DNA of 64,000 nt. It comes from Margaritispora aquatica. Taxonomy: Eukaryota > Ascomycota > Leotiomycetes > Helotiales > Discinellaceae. The translations under genes and the position numbers were made by a program. The notes under the pieces are model-generated. The model had not been told where the DNA came from and did no database searches. It was given only the letters and a program-made list of their open reading frames with translations. Shown here in pieces: positions 37,093-48,700 of this stretch; within the stretch, counting starts at the first letter, position 1, and the number at the start of each line of letters is the position of its first letter. The stretch lies in the NCBI GenBank assembly GCA_007644065.1, contig VJWN01000010.1, positions 310,001-374,000 on the forward strand, given 5' to 3'.

Positions 37093-39289
37093 TCAGTTCT
37101 TCCTCCGCTTCTTCGTCGGGCTCCTCTTCGTGTTACCAAACATCTCTAGATTGTCATCTTCAGGTGTTGCTGCTGCGCTGTTCTCCAACGTCTCTACAAC
37201 CCTCGAATCATCATGGCTGTCCATGCCAACATCGAAGTGACTGTCTCCCATTCCGCTATCAAAGTTGCTGTAGTCATAATCTACATTTCCTAATGGACTA
37301 CTACCAGTGTAAAAAGCGCCAGTATCAAGATATTGGTCCAAGTCAAGATTGGCATTATTTGGATCAGGAACATCTCCATTATTGAAATATGAACCATCGT
37401 CAATGAAATCCATGTCTGGTATGTTCACTGTTGGGCTCAGACTACCGAGCGCCTGCTTCACATCTGTTATGCGATTCGTTTGCTCGTCTTGCAATTGCAT
37501 CAGTGCGTCGATCTCTGCTTGTGTGTGGCGTATGTCTGCAAGAGAATCTTGAGGAGGAATGGGAGATATTAGCGAGTTGTTGGTTCCAGCTGCAGTTGTT
37601 GTAGCCATCAAATTAAGCATGTTATTACGCTGCTCGTGTGTCAATGGTGTATTGCCATTGGCGTTCTCGTAATGCGAGAGCATTTCAGGAAATTCCATGT
37701 TGCTGCCATTGGAAGTATTCTGAGCGTTGGTGTTGTTGATAAGGCTCATCATAATATCTGGCTGCACCGGTGTCGAAACAGATTTATTTTGAGGAGATGT
37801 GGTATCAGCTGGTGATGTGTCAAAAAGCTCTTCGATAGCACCGGGCCGGGGAGTGGTTGTGTAGCTTGAAGGTGTCTCAGCATTGGCTGGAGGAGAAGCG
37901 GTTCTGACTCTCCCATTGCCTGCTTTCGGAGGGGCCATCAGTAATCTTTGTTGTCTTCTGTGGGGACTCATGCTTCCAGGGTGTGGCTGTTCTTGATTGG
38001 AGGAATCACCAATATCGACGACGCTTCCTTGATGCTGTTGATCATTTTGAGGGATACCATTAGCGAACATTTGTGCAATGTTTTGTGGAACTCCTTGGCC
38101 ATCGAGACTTCTATTATACACAGTCGCAAGGAACGTCAGGATAGCGGTGATTGAGTTCTCGTGCCTGTCGTGTAACCCTTGAAAAGTCATGGATTGCTTG
38201 AAAAGCTGGCTATGGTTTTGCTGTAGCCGTTGTAAAGCATTGGTGATATTGCCTTGCTGCTTCTGAATTTCAGCGAGCTGGTTTTGAAGTATAGCAACTT
38301 CTCGTCTTTGCAAAGGTCCGGATTCTGGTGCTACTGATAATGCTCTTGAAGCTTGGATGTTATTTCCATATATCTCCTCTATATTCTCATCATCACTCTC
38401 TCCATCTATGATCTGCTCTCGCTCATCCTTAACGTTGTTCTTTTGTTGTTTCTTCTTGGCCATCCCTCCTTTTGGTTTATTGATGAGCCACAATAGGTTT
38501 GGATGACCGCGTTTGAAGTATGGATTGTAGTATTCACTTGGGCTTTTGTTTTTCCGTTCACTTGCTTTCATGGAGTTGTCTGACAAGCCAACTCGCTTGT
38601 GAAAGCCGTACATGTTCAGTTGCCGGACAAAGGAAGCATAGTTATTGTGCTTGAACAACTCGGGTATCAAGGTCTTTGCAAACTCGTCTTCGTCAAGTAC
38701 AACAAACGAATCGCCTCGGTCCGACCAACGAATAAGGTCTGTGTTTTTCCCATCATCGAGAAAGCTCATGTAAGTTAGCAAGCAACACCAATCCACAAGG
38801 AGGGGGCGCATACCTGCTCAACTTTTGCACAAACGGGGGGATCTGCTTTCGCTTTCCCAGAGCATCCCTCTTCGCGACAGATGCTTTCTCCTCAAGAGCA
38901 TCGATGTTGTCATTGTCTTCCATCGGTCCGCTAGCATTCTGCGCGTCAAATACAGAATCGTCCCCAAATGGACCCCATGGATCTTGGTCGTATGCTGTCC
39001 TCTGCCCTGTTGCTACCAGTTGGCGGTTTACAGGCCGTCGGGCAAGTTGTGTGGACGGAGCAGGAACGGGCGAATCGAATTGAGGTTGCGACATGCCACT
39101 CCCAGCGAAGTTGTTCATGTTATAAGACGAGGTATCTGCATAGGGCATACCTTCGGACGCGCCATTCCAACGCATGTATTCGGGATTCGAAACCTGGTTA
39201 GGTGCATTGTATGGAGGGGCCATCTGCGGCGTTTGGAGCGTCGCCGCAGAGCCAGGAGCTGCGCGCTTTCGGGAATTTGTAGGAGGCAT
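37093..39289 (-). CDS. HSF1: Heat shock transcription factor
   Basis: The nuclear trimeric activator of heat-shock genes. The start ATG at 39289 (MPPTNSRKRAAPG) was chosen over an upstream in-frame start because this opening suits fungal HSF proteins. Exons 39289-38814 and 38764-37093 flank a 49-nt intron (GTATGC…GCTAAC…GAG acceptor read as ATGAG), giving 715 residues. The intron cuts the DNA-binding domain, which spans about residues 150-260: PPFVQKLSSFLDDGKNTDLIRWSDRG, then HNNYASFVRQLNMYGFHK and YYNPYFKRGHPNLLWLI. A coiled-coil oligomerisation segment follows (EVAILQNQLAEIQKQQGNI…). The C-terminal half is Asn/Ser/Asp-rich with an acidic activation-like region and the basic end KRSPTKKRRKN. 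The helix-turn-helix core looks fully conserved. Confidence 0.93.
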
Positions 39290-40424
39290 GAGGTAGTTTG
39301 CGCGATCGAAGAAGTCTTGCGGTGAAGAATGACGTGGGATGGTATGGTGGTGTCTGGTGGCCTTACAATCGTTGTTTGTGGTCGAGGCTGACTGCAGCCT
39401 TCCCTCCCGCTTCAAACACCTTATTCTCTCTGACTCAATTCAAATGCCACGCCACGTCCGCAACTACACAGATTCTGTTTGATGGTTTTTCGTCGTGGAG
39501 CTTCCAGGTTGCGCCCGCGAAGAAGAGACGTTACTTTGTCGAAATAGATAGCCTTAGGTGCTTAAGTAGGGCGAATGGCGCGCAAAGGCTTGAAAGAGAG
39601 CGCGATCATCAATGCTGAGTGTCTTGAGGCCTTCTTCAGGCAGTCCTATTGTCGCAGACAAAGATCTGAGACTTGCTTCGCGAAAGAATGGTGGCCGATC
39701 GGTCAATGCGGAGGGTTCGGAAAGCTGCAGGTTGGTTCGTTGATTGTGAGGTTGCGGTTTTGTAGAAAGTTCAACTCTTTGGTTGAGATGTGCTAAATGT
39801 TTCAGAGTTTTATGGTGAGCTTAGTGAAAGATTGAAAAGAGAATCATTCTGTTAAATTGCGCAGCCTGTAAGATCTTTGTGTTGGTGATTCAAGGTGTTT
39901 GGATGGGATTCAGAGAGAATGGTATGCATATTTCCATGTACCCAAACTCGATATCCTGACGTCGAGGTTCGCTTGAGTAGCCAATGATACAAGGGAGATC
40001 GATTCATGGCGAGGCTGAAGAACAGAAAGATCATCAGACAATTAAAGACCTTGGGAGGTGGAGCTCTTAGGCAATATGACATTGGTGATAAAGAATATTG
40101 GAGACTGAGTACAAATGGTTTCATGTTCCTAAAAAGATAACACATGCTCAATGGAGGTAGTGCTGACAAGGTTGTTTCGTTCAGGAGACTGGCAAAATCG
40201 TTAGAAGGCGCAGAGTATAGAATCTTCTTGTATGATTGAGGAACATGAGTTAATGGTCAATATATCAATATGATTCAACATGCCTACTACTAGAAAATTG
40301 AAACCTGAGGGTTAATCATACATCATTATCAAGAATGTTAGGTTAGACCTCACTAGCCTCCTTCAAACTCGAGCTCTTTGACTCAATTAAAGTAGCTTTA
40401 TTGTTACAGTCTTTAGTAATCGTA
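39290..40424. other. Intergenic stretch
   Basis: HSF1 promoter side and 3' flank of CWC27. I see no gene; the short plus frames here (39298-39618, 39575-39796) are unsupported. Confidence 0.45.
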
Positions 40425-42023
40425 TCATTTAGCTCCCCTCCCAGCCAAAGCAGATGCCCTTGCTAGTTTATCGTTTCGGGCCTGGTCCCATTGCCTTCCA
40501 CTTCCGCCAGCTTTAGCGTCCCTGTGTGCCTTTTTCTCCTCCTTCAATGTCCGGGCCTTTTCTCTTGGATCGATAACCACTAGCTCCTCCTCGGCTTTCT
40601 TCCTGTATGATAGGTCTTTCCCAAGCTTGTCCTCCTTGAACGACAAAGCATGTGACATCCAGCCAATATCGTCATCATCATCCTCATTTTCTGCTTCGCC
40701 TTGTTCATCCCATTTCTTACACGATTGGCAGTTCACGATGAAGTGAAGATCGCACAGCGCAGCCTCTTCTCCATCATCTGTTTCGTCGACCTTCAATTCA
40801 GATTCGCCTGAGTTAGGCTCTACTTTTGGCACTTCCTTTGCGGGTGGCGCTTGATCTAGCTTTGATTTGAAGGCGTTGAGAATATCCATAGCCCTCTTGT
40901 CAGGCGGCGCACTCTCGCCTGGGTGTCTTTTGCGGCCACGAACGCTGGTAGCTGGAATCATGGAATCGAGAAGCGATTTCTTCTTCTCTTGGACAGGAGC
41001 AACCTGCACATTGCGCTTCATGGAAGCTTTCAATTCAGCAATCTGAGCGTTGGTCCTTTCCAGTAAAGAAGACACCTTCTGGACAGGCTCTGGCGAAGAA
41101 GAGATGTCTCTTTCTACCTTTGCAGCGCGGTTCGGAAGAGTCTTGGGCTGTGGCTCTGGCTCTGGAGACGATCTAGGAGAATCAGGTTTTGCCACCTTTT
41201 TCTTGTTCTCCTTCGGTCTGGGCTCAGGTTTTGAGACTGGCTCTTCCGAATCCATTACTATCCTCGTGTCATATTTTGCCTTTTTAACCACGGGTTGGAC
41301 CTCTTCCACATCCCCATCATCAAAACTCAGGAGTTGCTTTCCTGCCTTGCGTTTCTTTTTCTTCCCGGCTTCAGCCTTAGGTTGCTCCATCACAGGTGCA
41401 ACTCTTGCCCTCTTAACCATATCCTTGAAAGGATTGACCAGTACCTCAACTCCTGTAATTTTCGTGGGATAGATGGGCCTGTCCCCATCTCCAACTTCTG
41501 CCTCGCCCATCCTCGCGACATTGTAAATGGTCTCACCCTCAACTCTGCCGAAGAGAGTGTTCTTGCCTTGGAGCTCTGGGGTGTCGTCGAGCGTAATAAA
41601 GAACTGGCTTCCGTTGGAGTTTGGTCCCTCATTCGCCATAGCTAGTAATCCACGTCGATTGAACTTGATCCTACTATGAAACTCATCCTTGAATCCTACT
41701 CCCCTTGGACCAGCATTTGCTCCCTTTCTATCTTCCATAGGCCATATGCCACCCTCCTCTCGTGCCTCTGCAAAGTTGCCTCCATCGTAGATACTTTCGC
41801 CGCCCGAGCCCGTACCTGTGGGATCACCACCCTGAAGTATGAATCCTGGAACCAGCCGGTGGAAAATCGTGTTATCGTAGTAGCCATCAAGGCACAATTG
41901 GAGAAAGTTGCGGCAAGTCAGAGGTATCTGCTGAGCCCAGAGTTCAAGGGAAATATCTCCAGAGGTAGTGTGTATGATACATGACGCAGTTGGTTGAGGT
42001 TCGAGGTTGTAGAGGGAAGACAT
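40425..42023 (-). CDS. CWC27: Cyclophilin-type peptidyl-prolyl isomerase CWC27
   Basis: A spliceosome-associated cyclophilin of 532 residues in one exon. I start at ATG 42023 (MSSLYNLEPQPTASCIIHTTSG), the usual CWC27 opening; an upstream in-frame ATG at 42176 would add 51 atypical residues. The cyclophilin fold covers about residues 10-185, with GDISLELWAQQIPLTCRNFLQL, FHRLVPGFILQGGDPTGTGSGG, NSNGSQFFITLDDTPELQGKNTLFGRV. CWC27 proteins are often weak or inactive isomerases and act as scaffolds in the activated spliceosome. The rest is charged and disordered, with several Lys-rich nuclear signals (KKKKRKAGK) and the typical C-terminal helix region containing CDLHFIVNCQSCKKWDEQ and GWMSHALSFKEDKLGKD. 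These two C-terminal blocks support CWC27 over other cyclophilins. Confidence 0.92.
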   Translation of the reverse strand: MSSLYNLEPQPTASCIIHTTSGDISLELWAQQIPLTCRNFLQLCLDGYYDNTIFHRLVPGFILQGGDPTGTGSGGESIYDGGNFAEAREEGGIWPMEDRKGANAGPRGVGFKDEFHSRIKFNRRGLLAMANEGPNSNGSQFFITLDDTPELQGKNTLFGRVEGETIYNVARMGEAEVGDGDRPIYPTKITGVEVLVNPFKDMVKRARVAPVMEQPKAEAGKKKKRKAGKQLLSFDDGDVEEVQPVVKKAKYDTRIVMDSEEPVSKPEPRPKENKKKVAKPDSPRSSPEPEPQPKTLPNRAAKVERDISSSPEPVQKVSSLLERTNAQIAELKASMKRNVQVAPVQEKKKSLLDSMIPATSVRGRKRHPGESAPPDKRAMDILNAFKSKLDQAPPAKEVPKVEPNSGESELKVDETDDGEEAALCDLHFIVNCQSCKKWDEQGEAENEDDDDDIGWMSHALSFKEDKLGKDLSYRKKAEEELVVIDPREKARTLKEEKKAHRDAKAGGSGRQWDQARNDKLARASALAGRGAK

Positions 42024-43445
42024 TTTGGCGAGGACTAAAGAGACCAACAACTTAATGAGGCCTGCTTCAGACTGGAGAGCGGTTGTGAAACTTTTGGAGA
42101 TGCTCTTGGTTTGCACAAAGTTGAAGCTCACAACTTCTGGCCTGAATCGCAAGGCGGAAGATGCATCACATGACATTGAAACCTATCAAATGGAAATCCA
42201 GGTGGGCCAAATTCGTCTTTCATCAAAGTCAAAATCTAGCTAATAAGCAAAATATTTGTATATCGCAATGACTCGAAGGATACTCCGCTAGATCTTTTGT
42301 TTGTATTGTTTTTTAATATGTATGGTAGTCAAATACATTCTGAGGTATTATTCCAACGCTATATCCAGCTATATATATATCTCCGTCTTCGACGGCGACA
42401 GCTTTCAACAGCCTCGTTTGACCTCCATCAACCCTTCTCGATTATCTAAATCTCTTCTCCTTTAGATAATTTTCAGTCATTCGATTTGCCATCCGTGATG
42501 GATCTAGTTTTCTTCTAAGGGCCGAGAAACATATTCACTGAATCTCGTTTCCGACGAGCTTTAAAAGTGAACCCAAAAAGCAGGAGATAAATGTTGAATA
42601 TCGATTTGATATCAAACACGAATAATTAGCAACATCATTAGACATGTTCCCAGATTCTCTCGTGGTAATAAAATTATGTAGAAAAGACTTCATTTTACCT
42701 TTACCTGATCACTTAGTATCGCAATTCGAGTTCATTCTGCTAAAATATGGTTTTGTGTCTTCCACTAACCCGTCGAGGCTACCTAACTGTCTGGCTAGCT
42801 ATAGATGATACAAATCACTATAAAAGAAGCTAACTACCTTCAGAATATCCAATTCGAGGCTGTCAAAATTCTTCACCATCAAACACACTAACACAGGAAT
42901 ATAACTTCATATGATATCGAAATAACGATTTGGAATGTGCTTAGATCTCATACACATTAGCAAAGAGAATGTGCTTAGAGCTTACACTCACCAGAAAGTT
43001 TACAAAAGAAGATCTGAGGGAAAAGATCTATCAAATACTTGCGACGTTTAGAGATTATACACTAGGGCTTTGACGAAGACCAATTTGGCCAACCTCGACA
43101 GGGAAGAGAACATAAAAGAGGGATTGTATTGGTTGAATTTCGATTTTTCATGTGCGTAAAAACATACGCAAAAAGGCACCAGTGTATAAGCATCGCTCTA
43201 AGTTAGTATGGTGTGCTGCAGATTTTTAATTTTCCTAGCACCAAACTCCACTGTAGTACCTAGGTAGGTATGTCATTCAGCTCACCAGGTGACATGCAAC
43301 CATCTTTCAGCAACTTACCTTTGGCGAAATTGGCGATGGTGATCTGAAAAGATTCAAGACCCAATTGCTAATGCACTTGAAAGTTGTGCCTTGGAAGATA
43401 TTTTTACTTGATCTTTGTTTATGTTTAGATACTAATCTGCCAAGT
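42024..43445. other. AT-rich intergenic stretch
   Basis: CWC27 promoter side and 3' flank of the deoxyhypusine synthase gene. It includes a TATATATATAT run near 42371-42381 and no supported gene. Confidence 0.5.
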
Positions 43446-44738
43446 TCAAATCGATGATGTGGACTCGTTCGCAGGTTCTGATGCCTCTGCTGTGGCTAGG
43501 GTTGGCTTGGTGTCTTTGGCAAACGTTGCTGCGACGATCAGATTGAAGCAGGCGGTTGCTTCGACATATACCTGCAATTGGTTAACATAATTTCATGAGC
43601 GTTTCAATCAACACGATTCTCAACAGATTTGCGCCTAGCTGAAAACAAATGCGAATATCAAATGAAGGGGCATGAAAACGAACCTTCACACTATCCGCTC
43701 CAATCTTGATCTTTCCCCAGCTAACAGCCTCATCTGGTCTTGCACCAGCATCACTACCATCAAACTCCTGCGCTGTGTTGATATAAACTGCGCTCTCAGC
43801 TCCATTGCGCATCAAGCACGCATTTGCGATATGATGCTTGACGATTCCGCCTCCTAAGATGATCATACCAGCCCTCTTGGCGCGAACAGCTATTGTATTG
43901 ATTTTGCGGATATCGGCCACAATGTCGACTCTTAGCTGTTGTGGAGAGGACTTGAAGGTGTGGAAATACAACATATCGCCCAACGACCCATCCGTGAGAG
44001 CAGGACAGAATACCGGAATGTTATTCTTGTAACACCAGTACAACACCGAACGCTCGTCGTTAATCTCCTTCCCAAGCCGGTGGATGATCGTGCTCGGTGT
44101 CCAATGAATCTCATCTTCACCCTTGCCCTTGCTCGCCTCTTGCTCTTCTAACATTGCATCCAAGATGGGCACAACCCAGTCCTCGAATTTACAGTAATTA
44201 TTGTTTGGAACGATGAGGTTGCCAATGCGATTCAGGCCTTTAGCGCGTAGCTCTGCACCAGGAGTGGAGAAAGCACCCATATAAGTGTCGCCTAGACATT
44301 TGATGAGGTCTTCTTCGATCCCACCAGCTGTGGTCACAATTGCAGAAATGTGCGAGTGCTGCGCTAGATACCGTAGGGTCCCGCGTAAACCGGAGGAGAT
44401 CAAATTGCTAGTGTATCCTAGGAATACCGTCGTTTTGACCTCCGAATCTTCAGGGTCACGCCATGCTCGCTGTAATTGTCAAAGGATGTTCAATAGAGGG
44501 ATGTAGGGAAACGTACCATGCCGTTGATAATTCGTATGGCTTCGCCTATGGAACTCGCTTGGAAGCCCATATTGCTCATGTTGCTCACAAGATCAGCCAC
44601 CGTGATGGGCCGACCAGCGAATTGGTTGAAATCAAGCTCTTCAACCTTTTTTGCCCCGATCGGCATCTCGTTGGAGGGGACGAGAACTGCATCTGTCACA
44701 GATGAGGGCAATGCGCCTCCTTCGGGAACCTGCGCCAT
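43446..44738 (-). CDS. DYS1: Deoxyhypusine synthase
   Basis: This enzyme transfers the aminobutyl group of spermidine to one lysine of eIF5A, the first step of hypusine formation in the cytosol. Exons 44738-44517, 44469-43684 and 43571-43446 give 377 residues, normal for the family. Intron 1 (44470-44516) is GTACGT…CAG. Intron 2 (43572-43683, 112 nt) has a GTTCGT donor and must be removed to restore the conserved end [20 protein letters not shown]. Visible family blocks are [66 protein letters not shown], and AVSWGKI with the lysine that forms the enzyme intermediate. It is divergent from the SNT1-like gene, about 1 kb between starts. Confidence 0.95.
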
Positions 44739-45749
44739 CTTGGATTTGGAAGTCAGCCAGACACTGGGGGAATTTAGAAGTTTTGCGCTTTATTTGGTTA
44801 GCACTTTTAAAAATTCTTCTTTCGAAGCGGTGATCGTGGGCCTAGGCTGCTGATCCAGATCGTGGAAGCCTCGCTTATTTGGGATGGGACGAAAATCCCT
44901 CTTTTCGCGAGAAAATACTTCGAAGTTTATGTCGGATGTAGAACCTGTGTGCTTCTATAGGCAACAACGCTGAATGACAAACCCAATGGATGAGAAGAGT
45001 CCAAGAGACTTAGGTCACCAATTATTGATAAGATTTGTCGGTTTGAATTCTCAAAAGATTTAGCTGCACCTTACCGTAAAGAGGAGATGCGCCTGACACT
45101 TTTTTTTGACCTTTTCAACGACTTTATCTGATCAAAACGACCCTGAGATTCCAGAAGAGAAATATAGACAGTGGAAGCAAGTTCGTAGTAATATGACGTT
45201 GAAGCAGCGAGCAGCTGATTTTTAGAGAACCTAGAACAAATTGAAACCTGGAACATGCGGCTACCACACACCAGACATCACCAACATCTAAAGTGCATGC
45301 CGATGGTGCAAGTGCCAGTTCTACATTAGGCGCGGTGCATAAGCGACAACCGACAACCATGCGCTAGCGCTTTTCCCCATTGAGTCTAGTGATCGAGTTC
45401 TAGTTCCTCATTTCAAGATCATGGTTATGTTGAATCAACGAGTAGGTTAAAACATCACCACCGAAACCGATCCAGATTTAGAACTCTTGAACGCGTCTGC
45501 TACTTGTACAACTTAGCGTAAAACACAATTCAGTGTACGACTAGTCCTTCATCCCAAAACACGAACCATACATCACCATACGCAGATCCATACAACCATC
45601 TTTTCAGACCGCGACCAAGACATAGACTCAAATCAATCCAGCTAAAGTACGACTATCAACTTCTTTAGGAGATCTTCGACTTCAAAACCCTCTCAGCTCC
45701 AATCCTCGGATAGTTCTCAAACTCAAGTGCTGGGCGATTGCCCACGAAG
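44739..45749. promoter_or_regulatory. Bidirectional promoter of DYS1 and SNT1-like genes
   Basis: A 1-kb spacer between divergent genes. The right part (45540-45749) is a C/A-rich, G-poor leader typical of fungal transcription start regions before the SNT1-like start. Confidence 0.5.
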
Positions 45750-45753
45750 ATGA

Positions 45754-48700
45754 ATGTGCGTTGAGCCTAGGCATCCATGTGCCATGCTGACTCTATCAAA
45801 CAGGTCTCGATATCCGCCCTCCTATGATTCGGGCGAGTCTCGTAGATCACCTCGCGATCAATCACCAGGACGATATAACGATCCACGAGACGAGTACAGA
45901 GGTGGATCTGGGAGAGGGGTAGAGAGAAGGAGGTCGATTTCAGATTCGAGGGGAAATCACAATGCATTCGCATCGAATCGAGATACGTTCAGAGAACCCA
46001 TAAATCGAGAGTCGTCAAGAGACTTTTCTACGAGGGAGCCACCACGAGGCCCTAAAGGATTGATAGATGCTCCAACTGGTCCACGCGCATCGAACTATCC
46101 GTCCGAGTTTCGATCCGATTTTAGCTTCAGAGGCGACTTCCGGAATGAACGAGGGGGTCGTGGGAGAGGTCGAGGATGGCGAGATGATAGTAGAGATAGA
46201 AACCGGGAAGCTGATCGCGATTATCGAGATCGTAGGGATGATAGAGCCTCTGCACCATTTCGTGATGATAGAGGTGGCCGAGAGAGATGGGGAAGGCCTG
46301 ACAATAACTTTAGAGGAGGACGAAGGCCATCTTCTCCACAGATGAGAGGCAGATCACCAAATTATGGACCACGGGATACTCGTGACATTGCACCTCCCCT
46401 GGATACCGATCGTACACGACGTGGCTCTAGAGATCCACCCTTATCTGGAGGATCGCCTTCTTCAGAATCTTTGCCATTTCGAGGAGGATATGGTAGAGGA
46501 AGAGGGAGAGGTCGGGGAAGAGGTGGGTTTTACGATGACCACCGGCTCCCAGGACGCAGCAGATCACCAGAGACGAACTGGAACCGTCGAACGCAGCCCT
46601 CAGCCACTCCGCCCCCACAAGTACCGGCATTTGGGTCGACTTCTTCCGCTATGGCAGCTGTTGTCAAGCCACCTACGAGTCCTGCCGCAATGCTGGCTGC
46701 GAGTTCCAATAATTTGAGTTCAGGACCACCAATTCCTACGGCACCAAGATCACTCGTTGGTAGCGCTCAAAATTCAAGATCGAGGCATCAAACAGGTCCA
46801 GCGTCATGGTTTAATTCGCAACTCAGGAGACCCAGTCAGAGCTCTGAACCTGGCAGGCCAAAAAGCGGTGGTGGTCTAGGAATCAATGGTGGGCATAGCT
46901 CACGACATAGCTCACCTAAAAGAACGACATATGCCATGGATACGAATGTTTCTCCAACAAGCAAGAATCCATCTAGCCCTCTTCCGCTAAAGTCCGATGG
47001 ACTTGATACAAAAGCTGACAACGAGGTTACCGAAACGCGTTCAGCACCAAGGCGAAGACCTATAATTCTTAGAAGGCCACCGAGGGCTCCAATATCCATG
47101 GCACCCGAGATTGAAGATGAGTCTGCCTCAGATTCTGGCGATGACTTCGATGACAACTATTTTGAAAAAGAAATTGCTCAGATTAAGAATGAGATGGCAG
47201 AGATTTCGGACGCAAACCCATTGCCAATGGCCTGCGAGCCTCCTCTATTATTCCTTCGGCCATACATCGACTCAAATATCGTTGATCTAGCAAAAGCATG
47301 CGAACCTCATCTTGCAATCACTTGCCTTGTGCCAGAACCTATGCGCACATCTGACTCAGATACACCAAGGTTGTCGCCGACTCTAAAATCTGGTCTAATA
47401 TTAGAGAAGTCAATCGACAAACCAAAGTCACCTTCACCAGTTCCTCAATCGCTTGATAAGCCAACCACTATCGAATCTGCTTCATTCATTAATGGCCACG
47501 TAGAGCCGCTTCCAGAGTCAAAGATCTCTCACGTTTCACCACCGCCAGATGATTCTATTGATGCTGATTTTGAGGTTGATGATATTGAGGAGCCTGCTAC
47601 ACTCACTTCTGGACCCAACCGTATACCATTTGTCAATGGCATATCACAAAATATTATTCCCTTGATGAACGAAATAGACGAGATGGATTACAGTGATGAT
47701 GAATCGGCAGCGGAGAACCTTGAGGCTCTGGAAGCTGTCAGGAAATATATGATAACACCACCTATATCCGATCTTCCGGACTTTAACACCAAGCCTTGGT
47801 ACCAAGATGATAACTTCCTTCCGACGCTGAATCCACAGCCTGAACTAGAAGCTCGCCTTAAGCGAAATTTAGAGGACATTTCTATCCGAAGGCATCAAGA
47901 ACAAGAAGAGGAGAGGCATCGATGGAGAGATCGATACCTCGAGTATCGTCGATGGACTGATTTTGATGACGATGAGGTAGCTGTTCGCAGCCGAGTTACC
48001 TTCGAGAAGTCGCGAGCTGAAGCTGCCGCTGCCGCTGTTGCGCCACATCTCTCCTCCGCGCCTTCATCTGGAGCCAGACCTGAGGGGGGTCGTCGCTTGG
48101 GTCGATTCGCTACGGAGCATGATTTTGAGAGAGTTCTGAGAGAGTCTGAGATGGAAGCTAAGGAGAAGAAGGATGTGGAAGAGCGTGCAGCACGTGCCAA
48201 AACGGCAAATGCTAAGGAAGCCAGTATTCCCGATATGGCTTGGGATGAGGACGAATGGAATGCGACAAAGTTCATTGATAGGACACATTTGATCCCATTC
48301 GGGCGCTCATTTGCTCGTCTTGAGACGTCTGAACCAATCGACAACTTCACCGAAGAGGAACAGCAGATCTTTGAATCGACATACATAGATTCACCAAAAG
48401 AATGGGGCAAGATTGCGGACGCGCTACCTGGTCGTGATTATAAGGCTTGCATACAACACTATTATCTTGTCAAGCATAGTTCTAATATCAAAGAGAAGTG
48501 CAGGAAAGCGCCGAAGAAACGGAAGAAGCGAGTCAAAGCAGTACCTGGGCCGAAGCCGAATTCACTGATTCTTGACCTCGGACCATCGATCCGGGATGAT
48601 GGCGATGACACCGCTGACGCCGAGAATGGAGAGAGAAGACGTCCGAGAAGAGCCGCTGCCCCTACTTGGTCCTTCGAGACGCCAGCTAGTGAGAGCGAGG

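Noticed and set aside
42024..42176. 51-residue N-terminal extension of CWC27
   Set aside because: Open in frame, but family members start at the MSSLYNLEP-type opening; the extension looks like a translated leader.
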